DNA of 64,000 nucleotides from Charina bottae (lineage: Eukaryota; Chordata; Lepidosauria; Squamata; Charinaidae): the NCBI GenBank assembly GCA_023362775.1, contig JALMGJ010000003.1, forward strand, positions 184,595,225-184,659,224, in the 5' to 3' direction. How positions within the stretch are numbered: the stretch's first letter is position 1; the number at the start of each line of letters is the position of its first letter. Positions 43,997-55,139 of this stretch are shown here, piece by piece. Under the pieces are notes generated by a model. It was not told the DNA's origin and searched no databases. It worked only from the letters and a program-made list of their open reading frames with translations. A program made the position numbers and the translations under genes.

Positions 43997-45612
43997 TTTT
44001 TATATAAGAATTTTATTAAATTTCAAAAAAAGATAAAAAATACAGAAAAACAAAAAACTACAAAAAAAAAGAACTAAAAAAATGTGAAAAATCACATTAT
44101 TTCTACAAGACAACCCCTTAGCACATTATAAAGATCACTAAATACAATTGCTCCTCCCTTTATATTATAAGAAAAAAAAGTATAAATCACCTAATCAACT
44201 CCCCCCCTAAATAACAATTACTCAATTATTCCCTTCCTACTACTATTGTATACTTTCCTGTCTAGTATAATAAAGATCAAAAATAGAGAAGCATGTATAT
44301 TGTCTACCATTATAATTAATAATACAAAAAACATAAATACAAAAAACATGAATAAGAAAAAACCTTAATAATCATAATCCCAATCATTAACGATAAGTAA
44401 AATTATCCAAAGCCAAAAATCCATCCAGATAAACATTTTAGTCCCTTAACCCACTTCAAAATAGACCAAGACATGTACATATCCCCATAATAGGCACAGA
44501 GTTATTTTCTTAAAGAAATCAAACAGCCCAACTGCTCCCCTCACAAACACAGACTTCTCTTCAAAAAACCCCCAATACATAATAACCCCTTCTTTTCCAT
44601 AACATTCCTTCAGAAAGTCAAATTCACTCATATCTTGCAGCTCAATTTCTCCATTTAAGTTCTCCAATTCAGCACCGCCAATTTCATCCAGGATTTCAAC
44701 AGAAGCCCAAATCTCACTCTCAGGAGAGACATTTCCATCAATGTTAGATTCTTCAGGTTCATCCACATCATCACCAATCAGATGGCACATTCTAGACCAC
44801 ATATTTTCCACAATGCTCTGAATGTCTTGCACAATAGCTTGGCAGGAATCAGAAAAAATCTGCTTAATATCTGCTTTAATATCTTGGTGAAAGTCAGAGA
44901 AAGCCTGGTTAAGATCCTCCATTTCTGAAGCAGTAAATTATGGCGCCCCCTAGATACTTAACGGGAAGAAGTAAAAGGTAATGGAAAATTTCCAAACATA
45001 GTTAAGATAAGATCACAGACAGTTCCAAGAGAAAGTAGCAGCAGGAAAGTAGAAGTTCAGAACGGCAGATTCAACGTGTAGGAAAGATGCTTAAATCTTC
45101 CAAATTAGTGCAAAAATAATAACAGGGAGACGATAACATATGCTCAACCCTCCTTAGTATTGGATGGAAAGCAAAATCCAAAGCTTTAAAAAAAAATTTT
45201 TAAAAAAATTAATCACAAAAATAATGATAAGCACCAAGATAGATCATTTCTCCTTAATGTAGAAAGCCTCTCTTAGGGTACAAATGGTTAAAGAAAAAAT
45301 AAATTGGGTGCTGTAGAAATGGGGTGGCTGGGCTTAATGTCACTTTAAGGCTGCAGCACGGCTTGGAAATGGTGTCTTCCCAGCCTCCTGGTGAAGTCTT
45401 ACCCATCGATCGTGCACGCTGTTTACGATCTCCTGGCTGCAACTTTCCATCCGGAGGACGAATGGGTCAATTCTGAGTGTTTTCCTTGGTCTGGAAAAAT
45501 GCTTCTGGGCTTCAGGAGAAACCAGCCTGAGCCCAAAAAAACTGCCACAATACCAGTTTTGCCCACGGAGCTCGCGGGCAAAGCTGTTCAGTCTGCCATG
45601 TTCCCACCAGAA
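43997..45612 (-). mobile_element. Short L1-like (HAL1-like) element, 1.6 kb
   Basis: A likely 7-bp TSD GTTTCCT (43990-43996 and 45613-45619) bounds it. On the minus strand the GC-rich 5' end (45612 to ~45290) starts …GGGAACATGGCAGAC, which resembles an L1 5' end with a YY1-like CATGGC. A 700-bp leader, a 158-codon frame, and an A-rich 3' UTR with AATAAA (near 44015) follow. No ORF2 is present. It is either a non-autonomous L1 derivative or an L1 with a large internal deletion. Confidence 0.6.
44446..44922 (-). CDS. 158-residue ORF of the L1-like element
   Basis: Begins MEDLNQAFSDFHQDIKADIK. The first ~45 residues are heptad-like and suit a coiled coil, as at the N-terminus of L1 ORF1. Residues ~50-110 are very acidic. 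The C-terminus is hydrophobic and aromatic (LCLLWGYVHVLVYFEVG). The RRM and C-terminal domains of L1 ORF1p are absent. ORF1p is an RNA-binding trimer, and a protein of only the coiled-coil part could not be assumed to bind RNA. It may be a shortened ORF1 created by an internal deletion. I cannot tell whether the frame was ever selected. Confidence 0.4.
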   Translation of the reverse strand: MEDLNQAFSDFHQDIKADIKQIFSDSCQAIVQDIQSIVENMWSRMCHLIGDDVDEPEESNIDGNVSPESEIWASVEILDEIGGAELENLNGEIELQDMSEFDFLKECYGKEGVIMYWGFFEEKSVFVRGAVGLFDFFKKITLCLLWGYVHVLVYFEVG

Positions 45613-45690
45613 GTTTCCTGATGGTCTCCCATCCAAGTATTTACCAATCTGATTCTGCTTAGCATTTCAATATTAAGCACACTTTAACTG

Positions 45691-46435
45691 TTGCTGTCAC
45701 TTGGCTGTTTTTCTTTTCTTTTTTGTTTTAGGTGGGTTTTTTAAATGATATTTCCTGATTAAATGAAATATATTTTCAGTAAGGAAAAATGAATACCAAA
45801 TAGTAGAACAAGTGCAGTGCTTGGAGCATTGAATTAGACCAGGAAGACACAGCTTCATATTCTTGTTACCATAAAGCTTGGTGGGAAACTTGGGATATGT
45901 CATTGTCTCTTCACTCTTGATTTTAGAAGAACTATTTAAAGTCCTGAAATAAATGCATTTATGTGTATTCTGGCCATCTCAGATATCACAGTACACTTGG
46001 GTAATTTCAGAGTTGGTAAATCATTTTTTTTAGCTGTGGAAGATGTCTAAGCACTACAAGTCAGAATATTAAAACAGCAACATAAGGAGTTTCTAAGTTA
46101 TTACTCTCACTTTTCTAATTTCAAAATGTTTGAATGTTGCCAAATTCCACCCTATTGTTTACTGGGCCTGTCAAAAATTTGCCTGCAATGACATCTTATA
46201 ATTTGATGAGGTTGCTTAACTTCTCACAATTGACAGATTAAGTGCTAAAACAGAAGGATTTATCACTAGACTAACCTGAGCAGACTGAAGCATCTTAATG
46301 GATAAAGTTTTCTTATCCCATCTATCTTGTACACAGTAAGGAATGAAACTCTTCATCTTAGCTTACACTTTTGTTTTCTTCCAGGGATAAATAAATAACC
46401 ATCCATCCATCCATCCTTTGGTGGTACTTAAAAAG
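45691..46435. other. No recognised feature
   Basis: AT-rich. A short CCAT repeat lies at 46399-46416. Confidence 0.5.
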
Positions 46436-46588
46436 GATATCCCAGGAGCAACATCAGAGCTCTCTGTCCAGAAGAGTGCAGTGCTAGGAACAGCTAAGAT
46501 ACTGCGCAGAACCCTCAAACTCCAGGCCTCTGGTAGAGGACCCGAGATTGAGGAAGACGCATACCACCTATAGGGGTGAGAAGGGAAA
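46436..46588 (+). pseudogene. R4/Dong-like LINE 3' end
   Basis: Reads IPGATSELSVQKSAVLGTAKILRRTLKL, the C-terminal end that follows the segment seen at 27820-28315. It ends GGGGTGAGAAGGGAA like that copy, directly followed by an (AATG)n repeat. Only ~150 bp remain. Confidence 0.6.
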
Positions 46589-46637
46589 ATGAATGAATGA
46601 ATGAATGAATGAATGAATGAATGAATGAATGAATGAA
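46589..46637. repeat. (AATG)n microsatellite
   Basis: About 12 AATG units directly after the R4-like 3' end. It may be the target microsatellite or an element-associated tail. Confidence 0.9.
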
Positions 46638-46639
46638 TT

Positions 46640-47615
46640 AGTCCTAACACACTTCCCCTAATGTAATATATTTCTTTTGTTTTATTTATACACAGATTTT
46701 GTAGTGTGCTCCACCATAATGTACAAGACTTTGCATATATATCTTTAAACTGGAGAACTAAACTGGGAAATTCAAAAAATTGTAAATTCCAAGTAATAGT
46801 AGTGTTCCACCTATTGATTCAAAGCTAAAAAATAAGTAACTCTATGTTGTGTATAGTGACATTTTCACAAAAAACACTGTTCTATCCAATGTAAACTTCC
46901 ATCAGTGGGAAAAAAGCGGGGCAAGATCCCCATCCTCACATCCCCAATATCTGGGCAGAGTTGAGGAATACTGCCAGTTGATTTTCTACCTTTAGATTAC
47001 CAGCGGAAGTCATTTGAAAAATAGTCCAGATATGACACTGTCATTCTTGCCTGGGTGATAAAATGTGCAACATGATTGATTTTTTTTAAAAAAAAAATGT
47101 GAACAAACTGTTTTATAAATGGCTGCTGCTATTAATCTACAGGCAGATTCAATTGGAAAAACTTCAGTTTTAAAATAATGTACATTTTGTTAGTATGAAT
47201 CATTCAGAAATCTACAGTATTAGATATATCTGTAGGAAGTGATTGTGGATCTGTTAAATTCCTCAGGCAGATAGTAGGAAGATCTACTTGTTAAAAATAA
47301 TAAATTCTGCCATATAACCCTCCATTCCAGCTTCAAAGGACTCCAACACAAAAACACATTTCCTCCAATTTGGCTTCACCATGAGTGAATCCTAAATGCA
47401 CCTCGAGACAATTCTGTGATCAGCAAAGGAACAAGGGATGGGGAATGGGGCCCTTTAATTGAAAAATGAAGGTTGGGGTAAGTGTATGAAGCTCATGATC
47501 CATTTGCTTCCAAGATGAACACCCTCTCTCAATTGGTTTCTTTGGAAGGGTCAGAAGGCAGATCTTTTTTCTTGCTTGAAAAGCCAGATGAATGAATTGG
47601 TTGCAGATTGCAGCT
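46640..47615. other. No recognised feature
   Basis: No gene or repeat family recognised. Confidence 0.5.
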
Positions 47616-48120
47616 ACTAGTGTTTGATGTCTATGAAGGTTCTCAGTCATCCAGGTGGAATTGTCTGTAGCTTGAATCATGTCAAATGGATTTCTATTTT
47701 CTCAGTGGAAACGTTTCGCTCCTTATCCAAGGAGCTTCTTCAGTCTAAACTACATTGCTTTTCTTGTGTTTTGGAGTTTGATCTTTGGGGTGTACAAGCC
47801 TCTGTCTCAGTGTGTTGGTGGGTTTGAAATATACAGGTATGTGGTGTTTGCCAAATATCCGTTTTATCTTTTCAGACACGCCAGCCATGTAGGGAATGAC
47901 CAGGTTCTTTCGTTTACTCTGAGTCTCAGCCCTATCTGTCGCTGTTTTAGGTAGATTTATCTAAATACATGGCTGGCGTGTCTGAAAAGATAAAACGGAT
48001 ATTTGGCAAACACCACATACCTGTATATTTCAAACCCACCAACACTACAGCAATGTAGTTTATGCAATCCAGTGCAGTGAGGAGTGCTCTGAACTCTACA
48101 TTGGAGAAACCAAACAACTT

Positions 48121-48456
48121 TTGTACAGGAGGATGGCCCAACACAGGAGAAGTAACACCACAGGACCAGAGTCAGCAGTTTATCTTCATCTAAAGGAAAA
48201 AGGACACTCATTTGAGGACATTAATGTTCACATTTTAGACAGAGAAGATAGGTGGTTTGAGAGAGGGGACAAGGAATCCATTTATGCCAACTTGGAAAAT
48301 CCTTCCTTGAATAGAGGTGGGGGCCTCAGGCACAATCTTTCCCCCATCTTCCTCCCTGCTTTGTCTTCTGTGCCTAGGAAGATTAAGACCATTTCACAAG
48401 CTCAACAGCAGCATGGTGATCTTAATGATCCTCCTTTAGATGATAAAAGGACTTAA
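48121..48456 (+). pseudogene. PLE GIY-YIG nuclease remnant (copy 4)
   Basis: An open frame of 111 codons starting inside the domain at RRMAQHRR, with the intact tail FEDINVHILDRED…ENPSLNRGGG…PPLDDKRT. The GIY-YIG core (NVVYAIQC…LYIGETKQ) lies just upstream at ~48050-48120 and is joined out of context by the internal deletion. RT is absent. Confidence 0.85.
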
Positions 48457-48539
48457 AATAACATCTCAATATAACCATGACCTAGCCCCAGGTGTAAGGT
48501 CACACAGCTACCTAGAAACATATTTAGGATTCCCTTACT

Positions 48540-48600
48540 AACTTTGCTCAGACTGAAGAAGCTCCTTGGATAAGGAGCGAAACGTTTCCACTGAGAAAAT
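48540..48600 (+). ncRNA. Hammerhead-like motif, PLE copy 4
   Basis: CTGAAGA (48553-48559), extra A, stem GCTCCTT/AAGGAGC, GAAA (48579-48582). An inverted twin sits at 47697-47747. Confidence 0.5.
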
Positions 48601-48645
48601 AGAAATCCAGTTGACATGATTCAAGCTACAGACTAGTGTTTGATG

Positions 48646-49190
48646 CTTAGAGGCACGTCTGGCTGCAGAGGCATCCTATCACTATCATCACATGAGGTTC
48701 AGTGTCAATATTTCTACCTGCCCAATTTCTATTGTAGGAGGAATTGTTGAGAAATACTATGTCCAGATGCACAGAGCATGATTCATTAGAACCATTTCTT
48801 TCAAGTGATAGGGGAAAATGCTGGAATGTTTCTCTGAACACATCTTTCTCCAGCCCAAGGTTGTTCAGAAAGACCAATGCAAACTGTATGTGTAAGACAT
48901 CTGACTTGTAAATCCATCATAGCGTTGAAAACTAGACACAGTCTTTACAGCTTACATAGTACGGAATATAAAGTTTTGATTTTAGATTACAATTTCCTGG
49001 TTTTCTGAAGCACTGGAAATTGGGAAAATCTTATACGCTCACCTTAAACCACATTTTCTTTATTACTGAATTTACATGATTTTTATTACTGCAGCATTTT
49101 ATCAATATGATTAAACTATACCATGAACAACAAGGGCTACTTCCAAAAAGGCAAACATACAGAAAGAGCTTGCACAAGTGAATGTAAGTT
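48646..49190. other. No recognised feature
   Basis: Nothing nameable. Confidence 0.5.
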
Positions 49191-49194
49191 CTAC

Positions 49195-49795
49195 ATGGGG
49201 CTGCCTTTGAAGAGTATTCAGAAGTTTCAGCTGGTACAAAATGTGGCAGCATGGGCAGTTACAGTATGCGTGCCCCGAGAATGGCACACATTGTACCTGT
49301 GCTCCGTAAGTTGCATTGTTTGCCAGTTTGCTTCCGGGTCTGATTCAAGGTGCTGGTTTTGAGCCCTTCATGGCATGGGGCCAGGGTATTTGAGAGACTG
49401 CCTCTTCCCAATGACATCTGCCCATCCCATCAGGTCTGGCAGAAGGGGTATGTTGCGGGTCCTGTCTGCTAAGGAATTACATCTGGTGGGACCCAGGAGA
49501 CAAGCCTTTTCTGCTGGGGCAGCTGCCTGGTGGAACATCATTGCCCTCTGAGATTGGTGCCATCTCTGCCAACCTTCTGGAAAATGTGGTTATGTCAGCA
49601 GACTTGGGGATCTCAGGGAAATGGAGAACTGGTGAGATGGCTACACTGCACATAATAAATATGCTCTCTCCTAGTCTTTTAAAATAGTATTAATGTTTTT
49701 GTTATGGTATAACTTTAATGTTGTTTTTTATCATCTGTTTTTATTGTATACCACCCAGAGTCACATACATTATATGGGCCACTATATAAATGTGG
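49195..49795 (+). pseudogene. L2/CR1-like LINE 3' part
   Basis: LPLKSIQKFQLVQNVAAWAVT matches the post-RT block (…RLQLVQNAAARLL…) of L2/CR1 LINEs. It is followed in shifting frames by a HTLYLCS…CFRV.FKVLVL.PFMAWGQGI-like region and a TFSAGAAAWWNII-like stretch. The 3' tail has CCACCCAGAGTCAC and TATAAATG before a (GAAT)n repeat. Heavily decayed. Confidence 0.65.
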
Positions 49796-49796
49796 T

Positions 49797-49835
49797 GAAT
49801 GAATGAATGAATGAATGAATGAATGAATGAATGAA
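49797..49835. repeat. (GAAT)n microsatellite
   Basis: About nine units at the end of the L2-like tail. Confidence 0.9.
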
Positions 49836-50785
49836 ATAAGTTAGGTTATGGTCTTTTTGCATTAAATTTGTACCTGTCTTCTACAGAAGCAAAAGGGCAG
49901 AGTGAATAAAAGCTGAATATTAGTAAGAACAGAACAGTTATCTTTGTTAGTGCCTGTAATTCTCCGTATTACTTAAATTTCAACCCTAGGCAGAAATAGT
50001 CTTATGCACATAATAAGATTTAGCACAAGAATAAATATAGGACAAGAATAACTTTTTGTAACACAAGTTTCAACAAATCTAGGAGCTATTCTGCTCAATA
50101 TATACCATTAGTGATTTATTGAAATCTATTCATATTTTGAAATCTTGTCTAGTAGAATGTGAGCAAGCATTTTTGTCTTCCTTTTTTGCTTTAACTATTT
50201 AATGACAGCTAAAATATATGTATTCATAGCCCATTTTCTGTCACAAAAAGAAAGTCAAAATAATGTAAAAGGCAGGTCCATGTATAACCTCATAGATCTT
50301 CACATTTTTACATTTACATTGACCACCAGGAGGTACCATGTGACCAGATTCATCCTTATTGGGACTCTTCAAATAGGTGTCTGAAGAATCCCAATTGCAC
50401 TTTACATGCAATTCACCTCAGTCATAATCAGTTATGGCAGATGTATCATACTTTTTACCCTGAATGCTATAATAGCACAAAGGCTATAAATCTTGTCTTG
50501 CAAATAGAAAGGTTGTTGGTTTAAAGCCCTGCAGGAATGTTGTTATTGTTACTATTTTGCTTTCTCTGAGCTTCCTACTTGTCCCTGTGGAGCACTGTTT
50601 CACCATTTTTCTAATCTCTTGAAGAGTTTCACCCCTAGTTTCTGGGAGTGAGGGTGAAATTCCGGACCTTGAAGAGAGCCACAGCTGTGAAACACAGGAG
50701 AGGAAAGGAAAGAGAACAAGCATTGGCAGGAATTGAGAAAGAAAAACAGGACATATGTATGTTTTTTTAATAGAGAATAATATAT
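49836..50785. other. No recognised feature
   Basis: AT-rich. No gene or named repeat. Confidence 0.5.
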
Positions 50786-50792
50786 GTAGCTC

Positions 50793-50915
50793 AGGGTTGA
50801 ACTGTGGAGTTCTCGGTGCTCTCTGGCACCACACTCACTCGCACTGATGATGTTACCTACTTGGGTAATGAAATGTCTCCATGCAAACAACCAGGCTTGG
50901 AGAGAACTTCACATA
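50793..50915 (+). mobile_element. PLE-type terminal fragment (third family)
   Basis: GTTGAACTGTGGAGTTCTCG and CTTGGAGAGAAC-type blocks flank a CTGATGA–hairpin–GAAA motif (50844-50873). The arrangement matches other vertebrate PLE terminal repeats. No coding part is attached. Confidence 0.4.
50844..50877 (+). ncRNA. Hammerhead-like motif, third family
   Basis: CTGATGA (50844-50850), extra T, stem GTTACC/GGGTAAT (one G·U) around TACTT, GAAA (50870-50873), TGTC. The extra base before stem II recurs here. Confidence 0.4.
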
Positions 50916-52480
50916 CCTATGTTTTAAATTATAATTCCAAAATAGAGGGATCTATTGTCCTGGCAACAATATGGAAGTGCACTGCCATTGCTTTCTTCTG
51001 AGAAGTTCTTCTGCTACCTAGCACAAAATTGTACTTGGCCTGGATGGCCAGATGACATGAAATACATTTCTTTCCATACTTCATGCCAGTTAAAATGGAT
51101 TCTTCTGTAATCATCACTATGCTATTGAGGAATTTCTTTTGATTTTTATCCAAGTGAGCGGCTAGGAATTTCCTTAATTTTTTAAAACAATTTTCAACTG
51201 ATCAGAAAACAAAAAAGGCAAACCTGTTCCCCATGATAAAAAGTCACCAACTTCTACATGATATTCCTGTCAGTTGCTAAGCAATCTGTACCCTGTTTGA
51301 CAGTCCTGGTAGTTAGCCTTGTCTAATTTAATGAAGAAAAGATCTATATGTTTAATTAATGAGCACCAGAAGGTCATAATGTCAAATGTTAAAACCAAAA
51401 ATAGAAGAATGTTAAAACTAAAGGTAGTCAGATTGCTTCTTAATCATCATTTGGATTTGAAACTTGAATTAAGTTTGCAATCTGGAAGGCAATTTGATTT
51501 GACACTTTTATTCAATAATTATATTAAGTTGATTTGAAGGAGATCTTTGAATCAATCTAGAAAAAAGGGATCCAATTTCAGAGATTCAAAAGATTCGATT
51601 TCGAATTGCATCAGCCCTATTTAAAATTTCATTGAAATCCTAGATAGGAAGGCACAATTATGAAAGAGGGAGAAAGAGAGATACAAAAGTCTGATGTATT
51701 TTCCCTGTTCAAATCTAGTAAGTTAAATTGTCCAGTGTAGGTTATTTTGATTTGACTTATAAACACAGTGACTCTCCCCCCTCAAACCAAAACAGAAATT
51801 GAGGTCAAAGACCTCAATTTCTTCATTTAGACCTTTATATCACCATTACAAACATCATATTTTAACCTCTGAGTTTAAAGCTATGACGAAAAAATTGCAA
51901 GTGTGACCTCCTACACAGATTGGGAAGAAAACAAAATATGTTCTGGGGGAAGTGTATTGAGGGTTTCCAAAGGGTGCAAATATTTGTGAGAAGGAAGTGC
52001 TTCCATGCCATAATTGGGGTGAGATAGGAAGCCATGTCATAATTAGAGAACTGCAGGCCTTTCAGCCCCATTGATTGAAGCTGGAAGTGAACTATCCCCA
52101 TTAGACATAACCCTTAGGCTACAGCTTTGCCCTACTTACTCCACTGAAGCCTAACTTTCTCTATATTTCTATCAGAAGATACTACCAGTAAAACAAGAAA
52201 ATTTCAGTCTAGTCAGTCTATGGATGAGGAACATGGGTAGATTGCTGCTCTAGGTAGACATTTGACAGTTTGAAATTGCTATCAAGATAGCAAACTATCA
52301 TTATTTTAGAACAGGAATGCCATACTTTGAAGCATGTAATGGAAACTGTATGGAATGTAAGACAACTTAAAAATATCCCCTCCTCCCAATATTTATTTTT
52401 TTCAACCATTAAAATATATTTATTAATTAAAGGAGGGCTCTCATCTTCTAAAATCTTATCTTCTCCCGAGCACAGGAGAA
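50916..52480. other. No recognised gene
   Basis: A SINE-tail-like GCAACAATATGGAAGTGCAC…CCATTGCTTTCTTC lies at ~50960-51000. The rest is unassigned. Confidence 0.45.
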
Positions 52481-52485
52481 ACATA

Positions 52486-52579
52486 CATATCCATATCCAT
52501 ATCCATATCCATATCCATATCCATATCCATATCCATATCCATATCCATGTACATATACATGTACATGTACATCATATAC

Positions 52580-52634
<55 letters not shown>

Positions 52635-52672
52635 TATACATATACATATACATACAGTATACAGTATACATA
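52486..52672. repeat. (CATATC)n and (CATACA)n microsatellites
   Basis: CATATC hexamers (52486-52547), then mixed CATGTA, then CATACA hexamers (52575-52645). The long periodic frames here (HIHIHI, YVYVYV, MDMDMD) are artefacts of the repeat. Confidence 0.95.
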
Positions 52673-52854
52673 TACATATGCATAATCTTTCACTCTTGCA
52701 AGACTTGCCAGATTCCAATGAAGTAGCATCATTTCACTCTTGAACTTACAAATCCCATCATGACCAAATCACAGCAACTGAAGTAATCCATATATGGAAT
52801 CCTTTTTTCCTTCTTTCATTTATGCCATTGCAACTGGTGGAATCCTGTCAATGT

Positions 52855-53165
52855 CCGAACACCCATTTAATCATAAAGCCTTTAACTTGTTCAGTTTAAG
52901 AATGATACTTCGGTAATAATTTATAAATTTTACCAAACTTATTTTCAATATTACATATTATAAGATTTTCAGGTTCGATCAAATGCCTCAATGTTTCCCC
53001 TTGTTTCTGTCATTCTTTTGTTGCAGCACTATTTATTTGAAGATACCGAAGCCAATCAAATATAGTAAAACATTGTATCATAAGAGGCTCAGAGGTTTTT
53101 ATATATCTTTGTCTTACTGAGAATAAAATCTTCTCATATTTATTTAAAGCTTTTTCTTAAAAAAA
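52855..53165 (-). pseudogene. Decayed L1 ORF2 fragment
   Basis: Aligns by eye with 24000-24320 (L1 minus strand): CCCATTTAATCATA…CTTTAACTTGTTC, TAATTTATA…TTT. Many stops. Confidence 0.55.
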
Positions 53166-54500
53166 ATTCATCCTCTTGAAAGTACTGAAATAATAGTTCT
53201 TAATGCTGAACATTCTTATCCTGTTTGTGGGCAGAATTTTAAAACGTTTTGCACATTCAAAATTACTTTGAACATTTTTTTTTCTGAAACAGACTCTTAA
53301 GGAGGGATTCCCACCTTCACTTAATTTAAGAATCTTGGGGCATGCACCAGTATTTTCTTCTCTTTCTGTCACACATTGCCCCTGTCAATTGTGTTTGAAA
53401 GATCGATCTACTGTATATATCAATCCATGTACAGAATCTATCCATATCCGCCATATCAAAGCTTGTCAATCCCTTATAGGCAAATATTTTATCTACCCTA
53501 CCTTTCAAGCAGTGCAGAAAACAACAACAACAACAACAACATCTAGTCTGAAGGTCACCCTACACCTGCATTTTCATGGATATGCCCTTATCCATGAATC
53601 CATGCTCTCTTTCTCATTATTTGGGTCTTTTTTACAATGTGTGTTTAGGAGCAACATAAAGTAAAATAATAGCTTTTCTCAGTCAGTTGTTTCTCATTAC
53701 TGGCATACTTTAAGTACCCCTCAAAATGATGTAAAACAAAAGTAAATTTACTGCAGAATTAAAGGACAAATTCCCTTGCTTTGAAGTGAATAAGAACAGA
53801 AAGCTAAGTGCCTGGTGTATAAAGCTTCTTTGTCTCTGTAGTAAAGAAAGGTGTCTTTCAGTTAATGAGCTTTTCCCAGTTTCTGTGTACTACCCATACA
53901 AATTTAGACTTTCCTGGCTTGCTCATAATTCTTGAGATTAAGGGACGTTCATCCTGGGATCTCAAAGACTGCTCCCACAAAAGTGCTCCTCAGACTGGAC
54001 TACTTCAGAATGCAGAACTTTAGGCAGGGCGACTAGATCAGGGCTATAAAAATCCAGATGACCACTAGGTGACAGCAGCAAACCAGAGTTTGCTCTTTTC
54101 TGTCAAACTGGAGTTTTGCAGCCCAAACCTAGTGACCCTACTTGAGCCCAGTTATCCCTAGCTCTCACTCATAGTTGGGGTATATTTTTTAGTTTTGGCT
54201 TAGAGGAAGACAGTTTTTGCAAAAGCAAACACTGTTTCAGGTCCTGTTAGCTCCAGTGGGAAAAACCCAAGGACCATCAATGATTTCAGGTGCTTCCTAA
54301 TGCATGCCCATTACTAATTAACCAAATTTAAAAGAAGAACCAGAGCAAGACAAAAAACATTACAGAACATATTTTGAAAGCAGTCACAAACAGCATATAA
54401 TATATTCACGCCCGATTTGCACAGCTTATAGAGCAAATGCTTTCCCAAAGAGGAGGATGTTAACTAAAGACTCCTTTGAGCCATAGTAACTACATAGGCA
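53166..54500. other. No recognised gene; (AAC)n at 53519-53540
   Basis: Only a short AAC/ACA microsatellite is apparent. Confidence 0.5.
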
Positions 54501-54504
54501 CAGC

Positions 54505-54655
54505 CATCCAGGTCCCTTTCTTTGTTAAGTATGGAAGTGGCTTGCCATTGCTGCCTCCCTATCTCTGCATGGTGGTCTCTCATCCAAGTATTAACCCTGC
54601 TTAGCTGTTTTAAAGATCAGCCATCACCATCCAGATGCTGCCAGCTGCAACTAAT
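54505..54655 (-). repeat. 5S rRNA-derived SINE
   Basis: Minus strand: GATCTTTAAAACAGCTAAGCAGGG…AATACTTGGATGAGAGACC matches the 5S internal promoter. A GGCAGCAATGGCAAGCCAC tail follows, shared with the copies at 43905 and 3338. Confidence 0.72.
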
Positions 54656-54997
54656 GAATGGAAAAAAAAACCAATTGAGGCTACTATTTTATACTGTTCT
54701 TTCCCCAGGGCATAATGCTATCTAGCCACTTTACCTTTTTTTTCAGCTTTCAATCTGTCACAAATATGTATACATCTATCTATTCATAAGAAAGAAGATT
54801 TGTATTTAATATATGCGCATCATTAGATAGTGTGGCTTTGTTTAAATTGCTGGCTAAAGCCTAATCTTGATGTAAAGCAGAATGTGGAGTTAGAATTCTC
54901 AGGAAGCAAAATGGAGTAAACCACTTCAGAATGCTGGGGGAAAATTTTACTAAAATTAGTGCATTGGAAAGAAAGATGCAAGGTATCTGCACGGAAG

Positions 54998-55139
54998 TAA
55001 AAAAAAAAAAGCCAAGATGGTGGCTGGGACCACATGATTGAAGCCCTGCTCTTTTTTTTACATGTGCTGCATACATCATACACATAAAAAGGGGTGGAGA
55101 ATTGATCATGTGGTTGTGGCTACCATCTTGACTTTTTTG
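54998..55139. mobile_element. Fold-back MITE, copy 1
   Basis: Inverted ends AAAAAAGCCAAGATGGTGGC and (as complement) AAAAAAGTCAAGATGGTAGC enclose ~100 bp. A related copy is at 57784-57918. No coding capacity; superfamily unknown. Confidence 0.55.

Larger units (their letters stand above)
43905..45690 (-). repeat. 5S rRNA-derived SINE, split by an L1-like element
   Basis: Right part (45613-45690), minus strand: GCTAAGCAG…TTGGTAAATACTTGGATGGGAGACC matches the internal promoter region of 5S rRNA. Left part (43905-43996): tail with GAAGGCAATGGCAAACAAC. The two parts join across the L1-like insertion. A second copy lies at 54505-54655. 5S-headed SINEs (SINE3 type) are known in vertebrates. Confidence 0.75.
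47630..48631 (+). mobile_element. Penelope-like element copy 4, fold-back form
   Basis: TSD ACTAGTGTTTGATG (47616-47629 and 48632-48645). Left arm on the minus strand: 3' tail and hammerhead-like motif (47630-47748), then a jump to the coding segment upstream of GIY-YIG (47749-~47950). The right arm from ~47968 reads the same coding segment in sense (MAGVSEKIKRIFGKHHIP), with a ~55-bp deletion at ~48045. It then runs through GIY-YIG to the complete 3' tail. The centre is near 47960. Confidence 0.9.

Noticed and set aside
45391..45636. Frames at 45.4-45.6 kb as a host exon
   Set aside because: They lie in the GC-rich 5' leader of the L1-like element, and both strands are open for the same compositional reason.
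52327..52743. Open frames of 138, 94 and 75 codons around 52.3-52.7 kb
   Set aside because: They translate hexamer microsatellites (HIHI, YVYV, MDMD patterns) and have no independent coding signal.
54570..54625. 5S rRNA gene on the minus strand
   Set aside because: Only the internal promoter region matches 5S rRNA. The rest is SINE body and tail, and the other copy has the same chimeric structure.
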